Source: a virus. From it: a DNA stretch of 45,455 bases. The DNA lies in the IMG/VR virus record IMGVR_UViG_3300048586_000914, positions 1-45,455 of that record, one strand, 5' to 3'. Positions within the stretch are counted from its first letter, which is position 1. Every line of letters begins with the position of its first letter. The position numbers and the translations under genes are program-made. Shown here one piece after another: positions 24,946-32,840 of the stretch. The notes beneath the pieces were generated by a model, which saw nothing but the letters and a program-made list of their open reading frames with translations, was not told the DNA's origin and made no database searches.

Positions 24946-24971
24946 GCGGGCGAGGCGTGAACCTCGCCCGC
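24946..24971 (-). promoter_or_regulatory. 10-bp hairpin downstream of the capsid gene
   Basis: A perfect 10-bp GC stem (GCGGGCGAGG at 24946-24955 with CCTCGCCCGC at 24962-24971) with a 6-base loop lies 8 bases beyond the capsid stop. There is no T-run, so it is more likely an mRNA stabiliser or a processing or pause site that sets capsid expression relative to downstream genes than a full terminator. Confidence 0.55.
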
Positions 24972-24978
24972 TGCCGGA

Positions 24979-26799
24979 TCAGGTGCCCTTGGTGAAGGAA
25001 CCGACGCGGGCGACGGCCACGTCAACGGTCTGGATGCCCCGCAGGCGGATGCCGCCCGACAGGAATTTCGCGGCGGTGTCGCGGTCGAGGTCGAGCGACC
25101 CCCACATGCCGATGATCATGTCCGACCAGTAGCCAAGCCAAATGTCGTTGAAGGTCGGCCCGAGCGGGATTTGGTTCGACTCGATCAGCGGCTTGTCGAC
25201 GAGGCGGTCGGCGGCGTCGTTGATCAGGAAGATGCCCGAACCGGCGTCAACGCGCGTCTTTTGCAGATCACCGACCGACCCCGTATTCATCAGCCACTTC
25301 AACGAGTCGGTGCCCCGGTTCGTCGCGGCAATCAGCTTGCCCATGTCGATCAGTTCGTCACGGGTCGGGATGCCGGTCGTGGCGGTCGCAGCGAACGCGA
25401 CCGAACCGATGCCCGCCGTGGCGTTCAGACCCGTGGGCTGCCCCGTCGCGCCCGTGCCGTAAAGACCGGCGCGGTCGATTTCGAGGATGATGCCGTCCGT
25501 GATCTGGCGGCGCACATACGCCTCGATGTCGATGGTGGACTGTTGCAGCATCCGGCGCGTCAGGTCGGTGTAGCTGCCCAGGTCCTTCGGCCCGAGGGTG
25601 ATCTTGCGGAACGTGGGGTTCGACTCGGCCACGTTCGCGTCCTCGGACGCCAGCCACGCCGCCGCGTTGTTCGCCTGACCGCCGGGGATTTCGACGTTGC
25701 CGTCCAGACCCGAAAGCATGGTCGCACCGGCACGCATCACCGACGAGGCGTTGCGCAGGTTGTCGATGAACCGGCCCGCGAGGTGCGCGGTGTCGAGAAT
25801 GTTCGCACCGGCAGAGGTGCCGATGGCAGCCCGATACTGCGCCGAACGCACGCCATCCACCTCGAAGTCGCCCCACGACCCCATGACATCGGCGGGCAGG
25901 GTGTAGGCACCAGAGGTCTTGCGGCCATCCTTGTCGGCCTGTGCGCGAGCGGCATAGGACGCTTCGATTTCAAAGGCGGCGGCGTCGAGGTCGTTCTTGG
26001 TCGCGCCGTCAACCATCGCCCGCGCCAGCTTGAGGATCGAGAAGCGGCGGGTTTCCTTCGGCGTCAGGCCGATGTCCTCGTTGCGCAGGGCGGTGCCCTC
26101 GGGGATGGCCGACCGGGCGATGCCCCGGAACACTTCGATGGAAGGCGTCAGACCGGCACGAATCTGCGCCTGAACGAACGACTCGCCCAGGTGGCCGATG
26201 TTGTGGGTCGAGGCGAGCGAGCGGATTTCGTTCAGCGCGCTTTCAAGCGCGGCACCCTGTTCGGCCTCGGTCATTTGGCCGGGCATACGGTCGAGAGGCA
26301 TGGCTTTCACTCCATTTCTGTTTGCAGATCGCCCGATGCCCACCGTGGGGTCAGCCGGGACCGGGACAAAGGAAGCCTCAACGGGCTTCCACCTCGTGAC
26401 GCGGTAGGTATCCCCGTCCTCGTCGCGTTCGGTTTTCAGGACTTCGTAACCGACCGACACATTGCGAATGATGCCGTCAGTCACGTCCTTCAAAATCTCT
26501 TGGGCGTGTGCCTTGGCGCTGAACCGCGCCATCACATAGACGCGGCTTGCCTCGATCCACGCCCGCACGATCACACCGATCTGTTTGTCCACACCCGACC
26601 ACCGGTCGTGGTTATCCAGCAACGGCGCATTGCCGCTGTTGAGGAACGACAGATCAACATTGTCGGCACCGTGTGCGAGGATTTCCACCCCGTCATAGCG
26701 CCGATATGGTTCTTCGGACGACAGCGGAAAAGTCACCGTCCCGTCCTTGTTGGCGACGGCGCGGATCGACAGATAGCTATTGCTCCGGTTCGTCGTCAT
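24979..26799 (-). CDS. HK97-type prohead protease-major capsid fusion
   Basis: A 606-aa fusion of the HK97-type prohead serine protease and the major capsid protein. Protease part (1-150): catalytic His in LLDNHDRWSG (H64), Ser in IIRNVSVGYEV (S115), and the acidic PVEASFVPVPADP. The capsid part begins after a helical linker that would act as scaffold (MTEAEQGAALESALNEIRSL). Then come the HK97-fold features: SAGANILDTAHLAGRFIDNLRN, ASSVMRAGATML, STIDIEAYVRRQITDGIILEIDRAGLYG (long spine helix) and the C-terminal GGIRLRGIQTVDVAVARVGSF. An internal ATG at 26301 with GGAG at 26313-26310 would make a separate 440-aa capsid precursor. The gene overlaps the portal by 23 bases. Confidence 0.92.
   Translation of the reverse strand: MTTNRSNSYLSIRAVANKDGTVTFPLSSEEPYRRYDGVEILAHGADNVDLSFLNSGNAPLLDNHDRWSGVDKQIGVIVRAWIEASRVYVMARFSAKAHAQEILKDVTDGIIRNVSVGYEVLKTERDEDGDTYRVTRWKPVEASFVPVPADPTVGIGRSANRNGVKAMPLDRMPGQMTEAEQGAALESALNEIRSLASTHNIGHLGESFVQAQIRAGLTPSIEVFRGIARSAIPEGTALRNEDIGLTPKETRRFSILKLARAMVDGATKNDLDAAAFEIEASYAARAQADKDGRKTSGAYTLPADVMGSWGDFEVDGVRSAQYRAAIGTSAGANILDTAHLAGRFIDNLRNASSVMRAGATMLSGLDGNVEIPGGQANNAAAWLASEDANVAESNPTFRKITLGPKDLGSYTDLTRRMLQQSTIDIEAYVRRQITDGIILEIDRAGLYGTGATGQPTGLNATAGIGSVAFAATATTGIPTRDELIDMGKLIAATNRGTDSLKWLMNTGSVGDLQKTRVDAGSGIFLINDAADRLVDKPLIESNQIPLGPTFNDIWLGYWSDMIIGMWGSLDLDRDTAAKFLSGGIRLRGIQTVDVAVARVGSFTKGT
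26299..26313 (-). promoter_or_regulatory. internal ribosome-binding site and ATG for free capsid precursor
   Basis: Within the fusion ORF and in frame, GGAG (26313-26310) precedes ATG (26301-26299) with an 8-base spacing. The eight bases ATGGAGTG around it recur upstream of the chosen starts at 24896 and 23888. This would allow capsid protein to be made in excess of protease from one mRNA. Confidence 0.65.
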
Positions 26800-28201
26800 T
26801 GGGTTTTGCTTTCCCTGATTCGTCGCCCGCAGGCTTCGATTTCGATACCGGTTCTAGCTTGAATTTCTTAAGGAGTTCCTTATCCGCCGCAATCTCGGCA
26901 AAGAGTTCTTGCACGTCCATGCCACGATCCGCCGCAATTTGCGTATAGGACGTTTGCAGGGTTTCGATGGCCTCGGCGTTGGCGCTGATGTCCTTTGCCG
27001 GGTCGATCCACGGCCAGCCCCGGCCCCGGAATTTGGCGGCGGCAACGGTCGTGCGCAATTTGGTCGGCGCAATCGAGGAACCGACCGCCAGGACGTGCAT
27101 GTTCGCCCATTTCTCGAATACCGGACGCATCCCGAGGCGGATAAAGAACGACTGCAACCCTTTATAGAATGTGCGGTCCTCCATGATCACGCTGCGGCCC
27201 GTCGAGTAGGAAACACCGGCTGTTTCCATGCCCAAGGCGAACGTGGAAATGCCAAGGCCCATCGCAATGTCTTTCTTGACCTGCGACTCGAATTGCCCGT
27301 AATCGGTTTGCGACCCGCCCGGATCGAATTTGTCGAACCGCATCCCATCGGGCAGTTGCTTGAGCGTGCCCGGTTCCAACGAGAGGGTGAAAGTTTCCTC
27401 ACCGTCCGCGTCCTTGGTCGTCTCGTTGGCAAACGCCTGAATGCCGTCAGCCTTGGGCAGATCGCGCGAGAAAAAGCCCATCATCGCCGCCGCGATGCGC
27501 CGGTTCATGGTTTCGGCCTCGCGGTATCCGTCCAGCATTTTGATGTCGTTGATCACCGCGCTCGCGGGCGGTTCCCCTCGGGTCTGGCCGGGGCGCAGGC
27601 GGTCATAGATATGGATGATCGAGGTGGCGGGCACCCGGCGATGGCGCTCGCGCGACAGGGGCATTCCCACAACGATGTCGCCAGGGTGCCGGGTCAGGAC
27701 GTGGTAGGCGACCGGTGCGCCCATGTCGTCCAGTTCGACGCCCATGATGATCCGGTTCTTGGTGAAAGGATTGGTGACGTTCAACGTCTCGTCAACCATG
27801 TCGGCCTCGATAGGGTTGAGCGCCAGCATGTCGGGGAACCGGCTGTTGACCACCAGTTCGATGAAAAACTCGCCGTCGCGTGCCCATGTGGCGACCATCT
27901 GGCGGCAGAGGTCCACCATCGTCATCTTGCCGTCCACGGTCGGGCGCTCGCACCATGCGTTCCACGCATCGACCACGGACGGCGTGGTGGCCTGCACGCG
28001 GAAACCGTTCTCGCCCACCACGTTGTCGCGCAAAAGCTGGATGAACCGCTTCATGGTGCCGCTGTTGCGGGCGAGGAAGCGCGTCTTGCGACGGACCTGC
28101 ACCATGCCGTTCAACAACTCATAGTCGGCAGACCCCGAGGACGACACGAAATCACCGAACCGGGCGGTCGATTGGGCGGCGGAATAGTTGCGCTTTGCCA
28201 T
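26777..28201 (-). CDS. portal protein (lambda gpB-like)
   Basis: A 474-aa lambda-type portal protein. Signature parts are the N-terminal LARNSGTMKRFIQLLRDNVVGENGFRVQ, the GEFFIELVVN strand, DMLALNPIEADMV, HVLTRHPGD, the RLRPGQTRGEPPASAVINDIKMLDGYREAE segment, and MGLGISTFALGMETAGVSYSTGR near the end of the core. It forms the dodecameric channel for DNA packaging. Its start abuts the stop of the gpW-like gene and its end overlaps the protease-capsid gene, matching the lambda order A-W-B-C/E. Confidence 0.93.
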   Translation of the reverse strand: MAKRNYSAAQSTARFGDFVSSSGSADYELLNGMVQVRRKTRFLARNSGTMKRFIQLLRDNVVGENGFRVQATTPSVVDAWNAWCERPTVDGKMTMVDLCRQMVATWARDGEFFIELVVNSRFPDMLALNPIEADMVDETLNVTNPFTKNRIIMGVELDDMGAPVAYHVLTRHPGDIVVGMPLSRERHRRVPATSIIHIYDRLRPGQTRGEPPASAVINDIKMLDGYREAETMNRRIAAAMMGFFSRDLPKADGIQAFANETTKDADGEETFTLSLEPGTLKQLPDGMRFDKFDPGGSQTDYGQFESQVKKDIAMGLGISTFALGMETAGVSYSTGRSVIMEDRTFYKGLQSFFIRLGMRPVFEKWANMHVLAVGSSIAPTKLRTTVAAAKFRGRGWPWIDPAKDISANAEAIETLQTSYTQIAADRGMDVQELFAEIAADKELLKKFKLEPVSKSKPAGDESGKAKPNDDEPEQ

Positions 28202-28743
28202 TATCTGAAACCGATCATCAGCGTGTTGTTGGTTTTGCGCCGCCCGGTAATCGGGTCAGCCTCGCGTCCGAGTTCCGCGAGATAGTATTCGCGCCAGTCG
28301 GTCAGTTCCTTGACGGACATTTTGGTGATCGACCGCGACTTGATGGTGTAGGACTCAACGTCCTGTTCGGCGCGGCCCGAGAGGATCGACTCGATCTTGT
28401 CCACCATCAGGCGGGCGTGCGAACGCCGGTCGGCGTCATTCGAGAAACAGGCGACCGACATCGTGCGCAGGACGCGGGACTCGTCGTCGGCCAAGCGGAT
28501 GACCACGAGGTCGGCGGTGTTCCGACCGTGGCGCATGTCCTGGGTGACGGTGCCCGAGGCGGTGAATGTCCAGACGCCATCGACCGACGCCCCGGCGATT
28601 TCGCGGGTCGTGCCGCCCGAGGCGAAAACGTATTTGAGGCTGAACAAGCTGGCGTCATATTCGTCGGGGATCGTCCACGCGACGAAATGGCCGATCACGA
28701 TGCTGACCGGTTCGCCTTCAATCGGTTCAAAAGGATCAGCCAT
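28201..28743 (-). CDS. gpW-like head connector protein with N-terminal extension
   Basis: A 180-aa protein between terminase and portal, the lambda W position. The C-terminal 65 residues fit the gpW pattern (DVESYTIKSRSITKMSVKELTDWREYYLAEL). The N-terminal 110 residues form an extra beta-rich domain (VSIVIGHFVAWTIPDEYD, VWTFTASGTVTQDM), which gpW (68 aa) lacks. The connector stabilises packaged DNA before FII and the tail attach. The start at 28743 is chosen because the frame above it is shadow sequence, and it overlaps the terminase end. Confidence 0.65.
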   Translation of the reverse strand: MADPFEPIEGEPVSIVIGHFVAWTIPDEYDASLFSLKYVFASGGTTREIAGASVDGVWTFTASGTVTQDMRHGRNTADLVVIRLADDESRVLRTMSVACFSNDADRRSHARLMVDKIESILSGRAEQDVESYTIKSRSITKMSVKELTDWREYYLAELGREADPITGRRKTNNTLMIGFR

Positions 28744-30556
28744 TTTTCCACCCGTTGACCCAATCGGTGCCCTTGCGCGGTGCCGGTTTCGCGGGCTTGG
28801 CCTTGGGCATGACCTTTTCGAGTTCACGCTTGGCGTATTCACGCATGGATGCGCGCCGTTGTGCGTTTACATCGACCGACAGCATTTCAAACGCCGCAGT
28901 AGCATAGACCCGGTTATCGAATGGTTCATTGCGCGGACGGATTTTGTGCCAAACCAGTTTCTTGAAGCCCTTGACAAAGGTCGTGCGCAATTCCTCTGCG
29001 GTCAGGCCCCGGAAATAGTCATCGCCATAGCTGGCCGGAAAGGCGCAATATCCCGCCTCGTCTGGACCTGCCGCGAGGCGCGCGACGACCAATTCCTTGA
29101 TCGTGTCCACCCCGAGCGGGAAAACCTGGGTGCCGTCGAGGTTGTTTTTCGATGGCTTGCCGACCATCGGCTTGCCGGTGCCGCCGATACCCTTGATCGG
29201 GACGACGCGGGACATCGACCGGCAGAATTTATAGACCGATTGGGTATAGTGACCGCCCGAGTCCATGCACGTCATCCGGGGCGAGATTTCCCCGAACAGA
29301 GGGTGCATGAACGACTGGTTCAGGTAGGTGCGCAGGGCAGCCCACGGTTCCGGCGTCGAGAGGTCGCCATAGATCGTGTGATATTCAATCGACCATGTGC
29401 GATGGTCGTTGCCCCACCCGAGGGTTTCAATCTCGAAACGGTCGTCCTGAACGTCCACGCCTCGGGTCAGGATGGTCACGGCCTCGGGCACCGGGGTCGC
29501 GTAGTCCTCGCGCTGCGCCAGCAGATCGGACCATTCGGTGCGCTTGCCCGCGTCCTGCCACACCTCGCCCAAGAACGTGTTGACCCACGTTTTCATCAAC
29601 TCGGGGTCGCCCTTGGCGTCGAGGAAGTCGCGCACGCCATCGGCCAGAGGCGCGAACCGACTGTAAAGCTGCGACAGGTGATAGGACAGGTTGCCGTTGA
29701 ATGGCTTTTGCGCGACCCAATGACCGGCGCGCACCGCCTCGATCCGCATCAGGTCGTCCCAATGCTCACCGCAATGCTCGCACTCGTAAACTGCCGTCTC
29801 GGGGTCGTTGTCGGTCCATTTGACTTGCGACCATTTCAAGACCTGCAACGCGCCGCACGCGGGGCAGGGGCACCACCTCTGCCGCATGTCGCCGCGCTCA
29901 TATTCGACCATGATCCGGCTGGTGTTCGCGTTCCCCGGCGTCGAGACGAACACCAGCACGCGGTTCCAGTAGGTCGTGGTCCGCTTGACGGCCAGGTTGA
30001 TCGGGTCGCCTTCCGTCCCGGCGCTGCGCTCAAACCGGTCCACCTCGTCGGCCAGCAGGACGCGGACGGGTCGGGACGCCAGACCTGTCGGCGCGTTCGC
30101 CCCCACGAGCGACAGCACGCCACCGGGGAATTTCTTGCTGCGGATCGTGTTGCCGCTGTCCCGCGACTTGGCGTCCTTGACCAGATTGCGCAGGACCGGC
30201 GTGTCCCGCAGCATCGGCGCGAGCCGTTCCTTGCTGAACATTTCCGACGACTCGATGGTCGGACTGACGTGCAGGATGGGGCAGGGGTCGCGGTGCATGA
30301 AATACCCGACCACGTTTTCGACAAAGGACGACTTGCCGACCTGCGCCGATGTCATCAGCGTGACGCGGCGCACCCCCGGCTTGCCGATCATGTCCATCGG
30401 TTCCCGCAGGTATTCCACCATGTCGGTGCGCCACCGACCGGGCGATGCGGACGACTCTGCGGACAGACGGCGGTATTCGTCAGACCATTCGGAAACGGTC
30501 TGATCTGGTGGCGGTGCAAGAACCGAAAGAACGGCCCTGATCAGCCGTTCGGACAT
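28736..30556 (-). CDS. terminase large subunit (lambda gpA-like)
   Basis: A 606-aa lambda gpA-type terminase. The ATPase domain opens with MTSAQVGKSSFVENVVGY (Walker A-like, QVGKS) and has ILHVSPTIESS, a Walker B in VRVLLADEVDRF, and FVSTPG as coupling motif. A zinc finger follows (CPCPACGALQ, then CEHCGEHWDD). The nuclease domain starts at TRGVDVQDDRFEIE, with acidic residues in MDSGGH and a late D. The family makes staggered cuts at cos, so this phage probably has cohesive ends. The start overlaps the o-spanin gene by 16 bases. Confidence 0.94.
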   Translation of the reverse strand: MSERLIRAVLSVLAPPPDQTVSEWSDEYRRLSAESSASPGRWRTDMVEYLREPMDMIGKPGVRRVTLMTSAQVGKSSFVENVVGYFMHRDPCPILHVSPTIESSEMFSKERLAPMLRDTPVLRNLVKDAKSRDSGNTIRSKKFPGGVLSLVGANAPTGLASRPVRVLLADEVDRFERSAGTEGDPINLAVKRTTTYWNRVLVFVSTPGNANTSRIMVEYERGDMRQRWCPCPACGALQVLKWSQVKWTDNDPETAVYECEHCGEHWDDLMRIEAVRAGHWVAQKPFNGNLSYHLSQLYSRFAPLADGVRDFLDAKGDPELMKTWVNTFLGEVWQDAGKRTEWSDLLAQREDYATPVPEAVTILTRGVDVQDDRFEIETLGWGNDHRTWSIEYHTIYGDLSTPEPWAALRTYLNQSFMHPLFGEISPRMTCMDSGGHYTQSVYKFCRSMSRVVPIKGIGGTGKPMVGKPSKNNLDGTQVFPLGVDTIKELVVARLAAGPDEAGYCAFPASYGDDYFRGLTAEELRTTFVKGFKKLVWHKIRPRNEPFDNRVYATAAFEMLSVDVNAQRRASMREYAKRELEKVMPKAKPAKPAPRKGTDWVNGWKNG

Positions 30557-30762
30557 TCATCCTCGCCCCACCCGCAGGCAAGCGCGGTCAGCAACCGTTC
30601 GCCGGTCCTGCGCATGTCTGTAAGGTTGCCTTCGACCAATGCAAGGGCGTGGGCTTGCCTCAAGCTGGCGGTGCCGTCACGCACCGCATCAGCGTTCGGC
30701 GTGCCTGCGCAACCGCTCAAGAACAGCATCGTCAGGCAAATCGCGGTCAGTCGCATGTTCAA
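30541..30762 (-). CDS. o-spanin-like lipoprotein (Rz1-like)
   Basis: A 73-aa lipoprotein precursor with hydrophobic LTAICLTMLFL and lipobox LSGC, so Cys18 would be lipidated and the protein placed in the outer membrane. The mature part is short and charged, with a possible helix (SLRQAHALALVEGNLTDMRRTGERLL). It overlaps the i-spanin-like gene by 74 bases in another frame, the classical Rz/Rz1 arrangement. Together they would fuse inner and outer membranes in the last step of lysis. The product is not proline-rich as Rz1 often is. Confidence 0.75.
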   Translation of the reverse strand: MNMRLTAICLTMLFLSGCAGTPNADAVRDGTASLRQAHALALVEGNLTDMRRTGERLLTALACGWGEDECPNG

Positions 30763-30895
30763 TCGCCTTTCGTGTGTCCCGGTAGGTTTCCGCGTCCTCG
30801 ATCAGATCGGCGGCACGTTGATCCGCACCGCCGCGCCAGTAGATCACCCCTGCGACGGCCAGGATCAGGGCGACCGCGACCGCCAGCCGGGTCAT
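30689..30895 (-). CDS. i-spanin-like membrane protein (Rz-like)
   Basis: A 68-aa protein with an N-terminal membrane anchor (LAVAVALILAVAGVIYW) and a charged periplasmic helix (RAADLIEDAETYRDTRKAIEHA). It is shorter than lambda Rz (153 aa), but matches small Rz-like proteins of alphaproteobacterial phages. The start overlaps the endolysin stop (ATGA) and the end overlaps the lipoprotein gene, so the lysis genes form one translational chain. Confidence 0.75.
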   Translation of the reverse strand: MTRLAVAVALILAVAGVIYWRGGADQRAADLIEDAETYRDTRKAIEHATDRDLPDDAVLERLRRHAER

Positions 30896-31689
30896 TTCCG
30901 CGACCGCAACAGCATGACCACACCCGCGATGGCGAGGATCACCAGCACCGCCGACAGGGCATAGGACATCGGTCCCGAACCGTTGCCCGAGGTGATCGCC
31001 GCCGTGACAATCCCGCCCACGGTCGTCAGCACCGCAGGATCACGGGCGGCGTCCTTGATGGTCGTGGTGACGGCCTCGTCGGTTTCCGGTGCCTTGGCGT
31101 TCGCGCCGTCATCGACCGCACGCGGAAGGGTCGGGACGCCTTTCGCCGCCATGACCACGGCGCGGTCGATCACGCCGTTATCATCCTCCGACGACCCGTC
31201 ATTCAGACCCATCACGCGCCGGGTCCAGCCGCGACCGAACGTGCGCCAGGTCCGCAGCCCCTTGAGGAACGCCATGCGCCGGTCGCACAAGTCGAAGATC
31301 AGTTGCGTCACGTCTGCGTTGAGGATGGCGCGCAGGGTGATGTCACCGATCACGCCGTCCGCGTTGACCCCGAGGACGGTTTGCAGGGTGCGGACGGCCC
31401 GACTGACCCCGCTGTTCACGGCAAAGTCGAACACCGCGTAGTCCAGACCTGCGGGCATGACGCTGCACCGGGCGGCGTCCCAATAGTTGCGCCGGTAGAT
31501 CGTCGCCACGGTGTGATCGCTGATGTTCCGCACGTCATCGACCGTCACATTTCGCCCAAGGTGCGCCGCGAGCGTGCGGGCGGTGATCCCGCGATTGGTC
31601 GCGCCACCGGGGTCGTCAGGGTGATTGACGAAACCGCCCTCATGGGCCAGCACCAGCCGCAGCGCCAGATCGAAAGTCGCAATTGCCAT
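30892..31689 (-). CDS. GH108 endolysin with C-terminal membrane segment
   Basis: A 265-aa glycoside hydrolase 108 muramidase. The catalytic signature is LAHEGGFVNHPDDPGGATNRGIT, with the Glu in HEGGF (about residue 16). The PG_binding_3 domain follows (FDFAVNSGVSRAVRTLQTVLGVNADGVIGDITL). The last 40 residues contain GGIVTAAITSG and a strong hydrophobic helix (YALSAVLVILAIAGVVMLL) with basic RSRK, so the enzyme probably ends in an inner-membrane anchor, and release may need holin action. The ATG at 31689 has GAGGA upstream. The longer frame from 31749 overlaps the small membrane ORF and is not preferred. Confidence 0.92.
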   Translation of the reverse strand: MAIATFDLALRLVLAHEGGFVNHPDDPGGATNRGITARTLAAHLGRNVTVDDVRNISDHTVATIYRRNYWDAARCSVMPAGLDYAVFDFAVNSGVSRAVRTLQTVLGVNADGVIGDITLRAILNADVTQLIFDLCDRRMAFLKGLRTWRTFGRGWTRRVMGLNDGSSEDDNGVIDRAVVMAAKGVPTLPRAVDDGANAKAPETDEAVTTTIKDAARDPAVLTTVGGIVTAAITSGNGSGPMSYALSAVLVILAIAGVVMLLRSRK

Positions 31690-31783
31690 CACATGCTTCC
31701 TCGGATTCAGCGGACCACGCCGCGATAAGAACGACGATAATAATGACAATCAGCGGTGACTGCCGGGTTAACGTATCGCGCAT
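31640..31783 (-). CDS. small single-span membrane protein in the lysis cassette
   Basis: A 47-aa ORF between the holin-like gene and the endolysin, overlapping the endolysin start by 50 bases in another frame. It has a polar start, one strongly hydrophobic helix (PLIVIIIVVLIAAW) and an acidic tail with two cysteines (SAESEEACDGNCDF). Its ATG at 31783 follows the upstream stop by one base and has GAGGA at good spacing. It could be a second holin, an antiholin, or a leader that couples endolysin translation. Not experimentally known. Confidence 0.5.
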   Translation of the reverse strand: MRDTLTRQSPLIVIIIVVLIAAWSAESEEACDGNCDFRSGAAAGAGP

Positions 31784-31784
31784 G

Positions 31785-32093
31785 TTATTTGTCCTCGTCA
31801 TCGACCCCGAGGCGCTTGCGCAGAAATGCCGACATGAATTTCTCGTTGGCGAATAGCGCGGTCGCAGCGTCGAGAAAGATCAGACCGAACGCCATCACGC
31901 CAACAGCGGCAAGAGCCTCACCCAATCCAAGATAAAGAGCGACATCGGACGACAGGCCAAACCCGAGTGTGGCAGACGCGGCAGTTTTGCCGACGCGGCT
32001 GACAATGCTTTCCGCCTTGGGCGTCCGAAAGAAGAACCAGACCGACATGCCCGCAATGACGGCCCAATACTCCGGTGATTTATTGTCCATCAT
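31785..32093 (-). CDS. holin candidate
   Basis: A 102-aa membrane protein with two to three hydrophobic segments (WAVIAGMSVWFFF, ASATLGFGLSSDVALYLGL, LAAVGVMAFGLIFLDAATALF) and a charged C-terminus (RKRLGVDDEDK). It lies between terS and the endolysin and resembles alphaproteobacterial phage holins. Several starts cluster here (TTG 32102, ATG 32099, 32093, 32090). AAGG lies nine bases before 32093, and the closely spaced starts recall dual-start holin/antiholin genes. The assignment rests on topology and position. Confidence 0.7.
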   Translation of the reverse strand: MMDNKSPEYWAVIAGMSVWFFFRTPKAESIVSRVGKTAASATLGFGLSSDVALYLGLGEALAAVGVMAFGLIFLDAATALFANEKFMSAFLRKRLGVDDEDK

Positions 32094-32607
32094 CGTCATC
32101 AACCTTGTCCCGCCAATCGTCGGCCAATTCGGTCAAGGCATCGTGGACACCCTGTTTGAGTTCGGTCGTCACCACGTTCAGATCGGTCTGACGAGCGATG
32201 ATAGGTGCCAGCTTGGTCGGCAGTTGCAGCAAGCGCGTGCGGACCCGCATCAGTATGTCTTGCCACGCGGTTTCGACCGACGCGGCGTCCAGCAATTCGC
32301 CTTCCGCAACGCGGTTCTCGCGCTCAACCTTTTCGGCCTGCGCCGTCTTGAGGCGGGTTTCGGCGGTCATCCCCTGACCGTCACCGCCGTCGAGACGTGG
32401 CCGACCGACACGCTTGTTGCCACGCACCTCGATCAGCCATTTGCCGAACGCCCTGGCGGGATAGGACTTGTCAGGGTTGCGAGGTGGCGGGTTGTCTTGC
32501 TTGTCCCAAAGGATTAACGACTGGACACTGACACCGGCCAGGACCGCAGCCGCGTCCTGCGCCATGTCGAAGTCGCCGCCGATCACCTCGATACTTGCCC
32601 GTGCCAT
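32080..32607 (-). CDS. terminase small subunit (Nu1-like)
   Basis: A 175-aa Nu1/DUF1441-like small terminase. The N-terminus is a winged-HTH (FDMAQDAAAVLAGVSVQSLILWDKQDNPP, ARAFGKWLIEVRG), and residues 80-150 form the helical oligomerisation region (TRLKTAQAEKVERENRVAEGELL, AWQDILMRVRTRLLQLPTKLAP). It binds cosB and recruits the large subunit. In lambda-like phages the binding sites lie just upstream, which here is the repeat region from 32650 upward. It is the first gene of the late operon, has GAGGG before the ATG, and overlaps the holin-like start. Confidence 0.88.
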   Translation of the reverse strand: MARASIEVIGGDFDMAQDAAAVLAGVSVQSLILWDKQDNPPPRNPDKSYPARAFGKWLIEVRGNKRVGRPRLDGGDGQGMTAETRLKTAQAEKVERENRVAEGELLDAASVETAWQDILMRVRTRLLQLPTKLAPIIARQTDLNVVTTELKQGVHDALTELADDWRDKVDDDDGQ

Positions 32608-32660
32608 GCCGACCCTCGCGTGTCGGAACGCATTTAGAGGGTCAGCTTTAAGACAACAAA

Positions 32661-32765
32661 AACCGACAGAACGGTTGTTTTCAGGGAGTCAAGCGAAAAG
32701 GCCAGATAGCGGGATAGTCACGGTTCCGGGCGCCATTTTACCGAGTCAAGCGGTAATTTTACTGG
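32661..32765 (-). promoter_or_regulatory. candidate late-operon control region with dyads
   Basis: Upstream of terS there are two dyads: AACCG-N6-CGGTT at 32661-32676 and TTACCG-N7-CGGTAA at 32738-32756, the latter followed by TTTTACTGG to 32765. A minus-strand TTGACT lies near 32695-32690 but has no good -10. The words TTTTACCG and TAATTT(T)ACTGG recur together at 38093-38131 upstream of another transcription unit, which suggests one regulator for both. No start site can be fixed by eye. Confidence 0.4.
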
Positions 32766-32840
32766 ATTCCGGCCGATTTGGCTGAAAAAACCTCAAAATT
32801 TTTGTAGCTAGAAATCAAACGAGGTCGCGCGTTACCCCCG

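Noticed and set aside
24946-24971. Full intrinsic terminator after the capsid gene
   Set aside because: The hairpin has no following T-run and essential genes lie downstream in the same operon.
28397-30964. Long plus-strand ORF (855 codons) opposite the terminase gene, and similar long antisense ORFs over 12.7-31.7 kb
   Set aside because: GC-rich third positions of the real minus-strand genes keep the antisense frames open; these products have no motifs and lack ribosome-binding sites.
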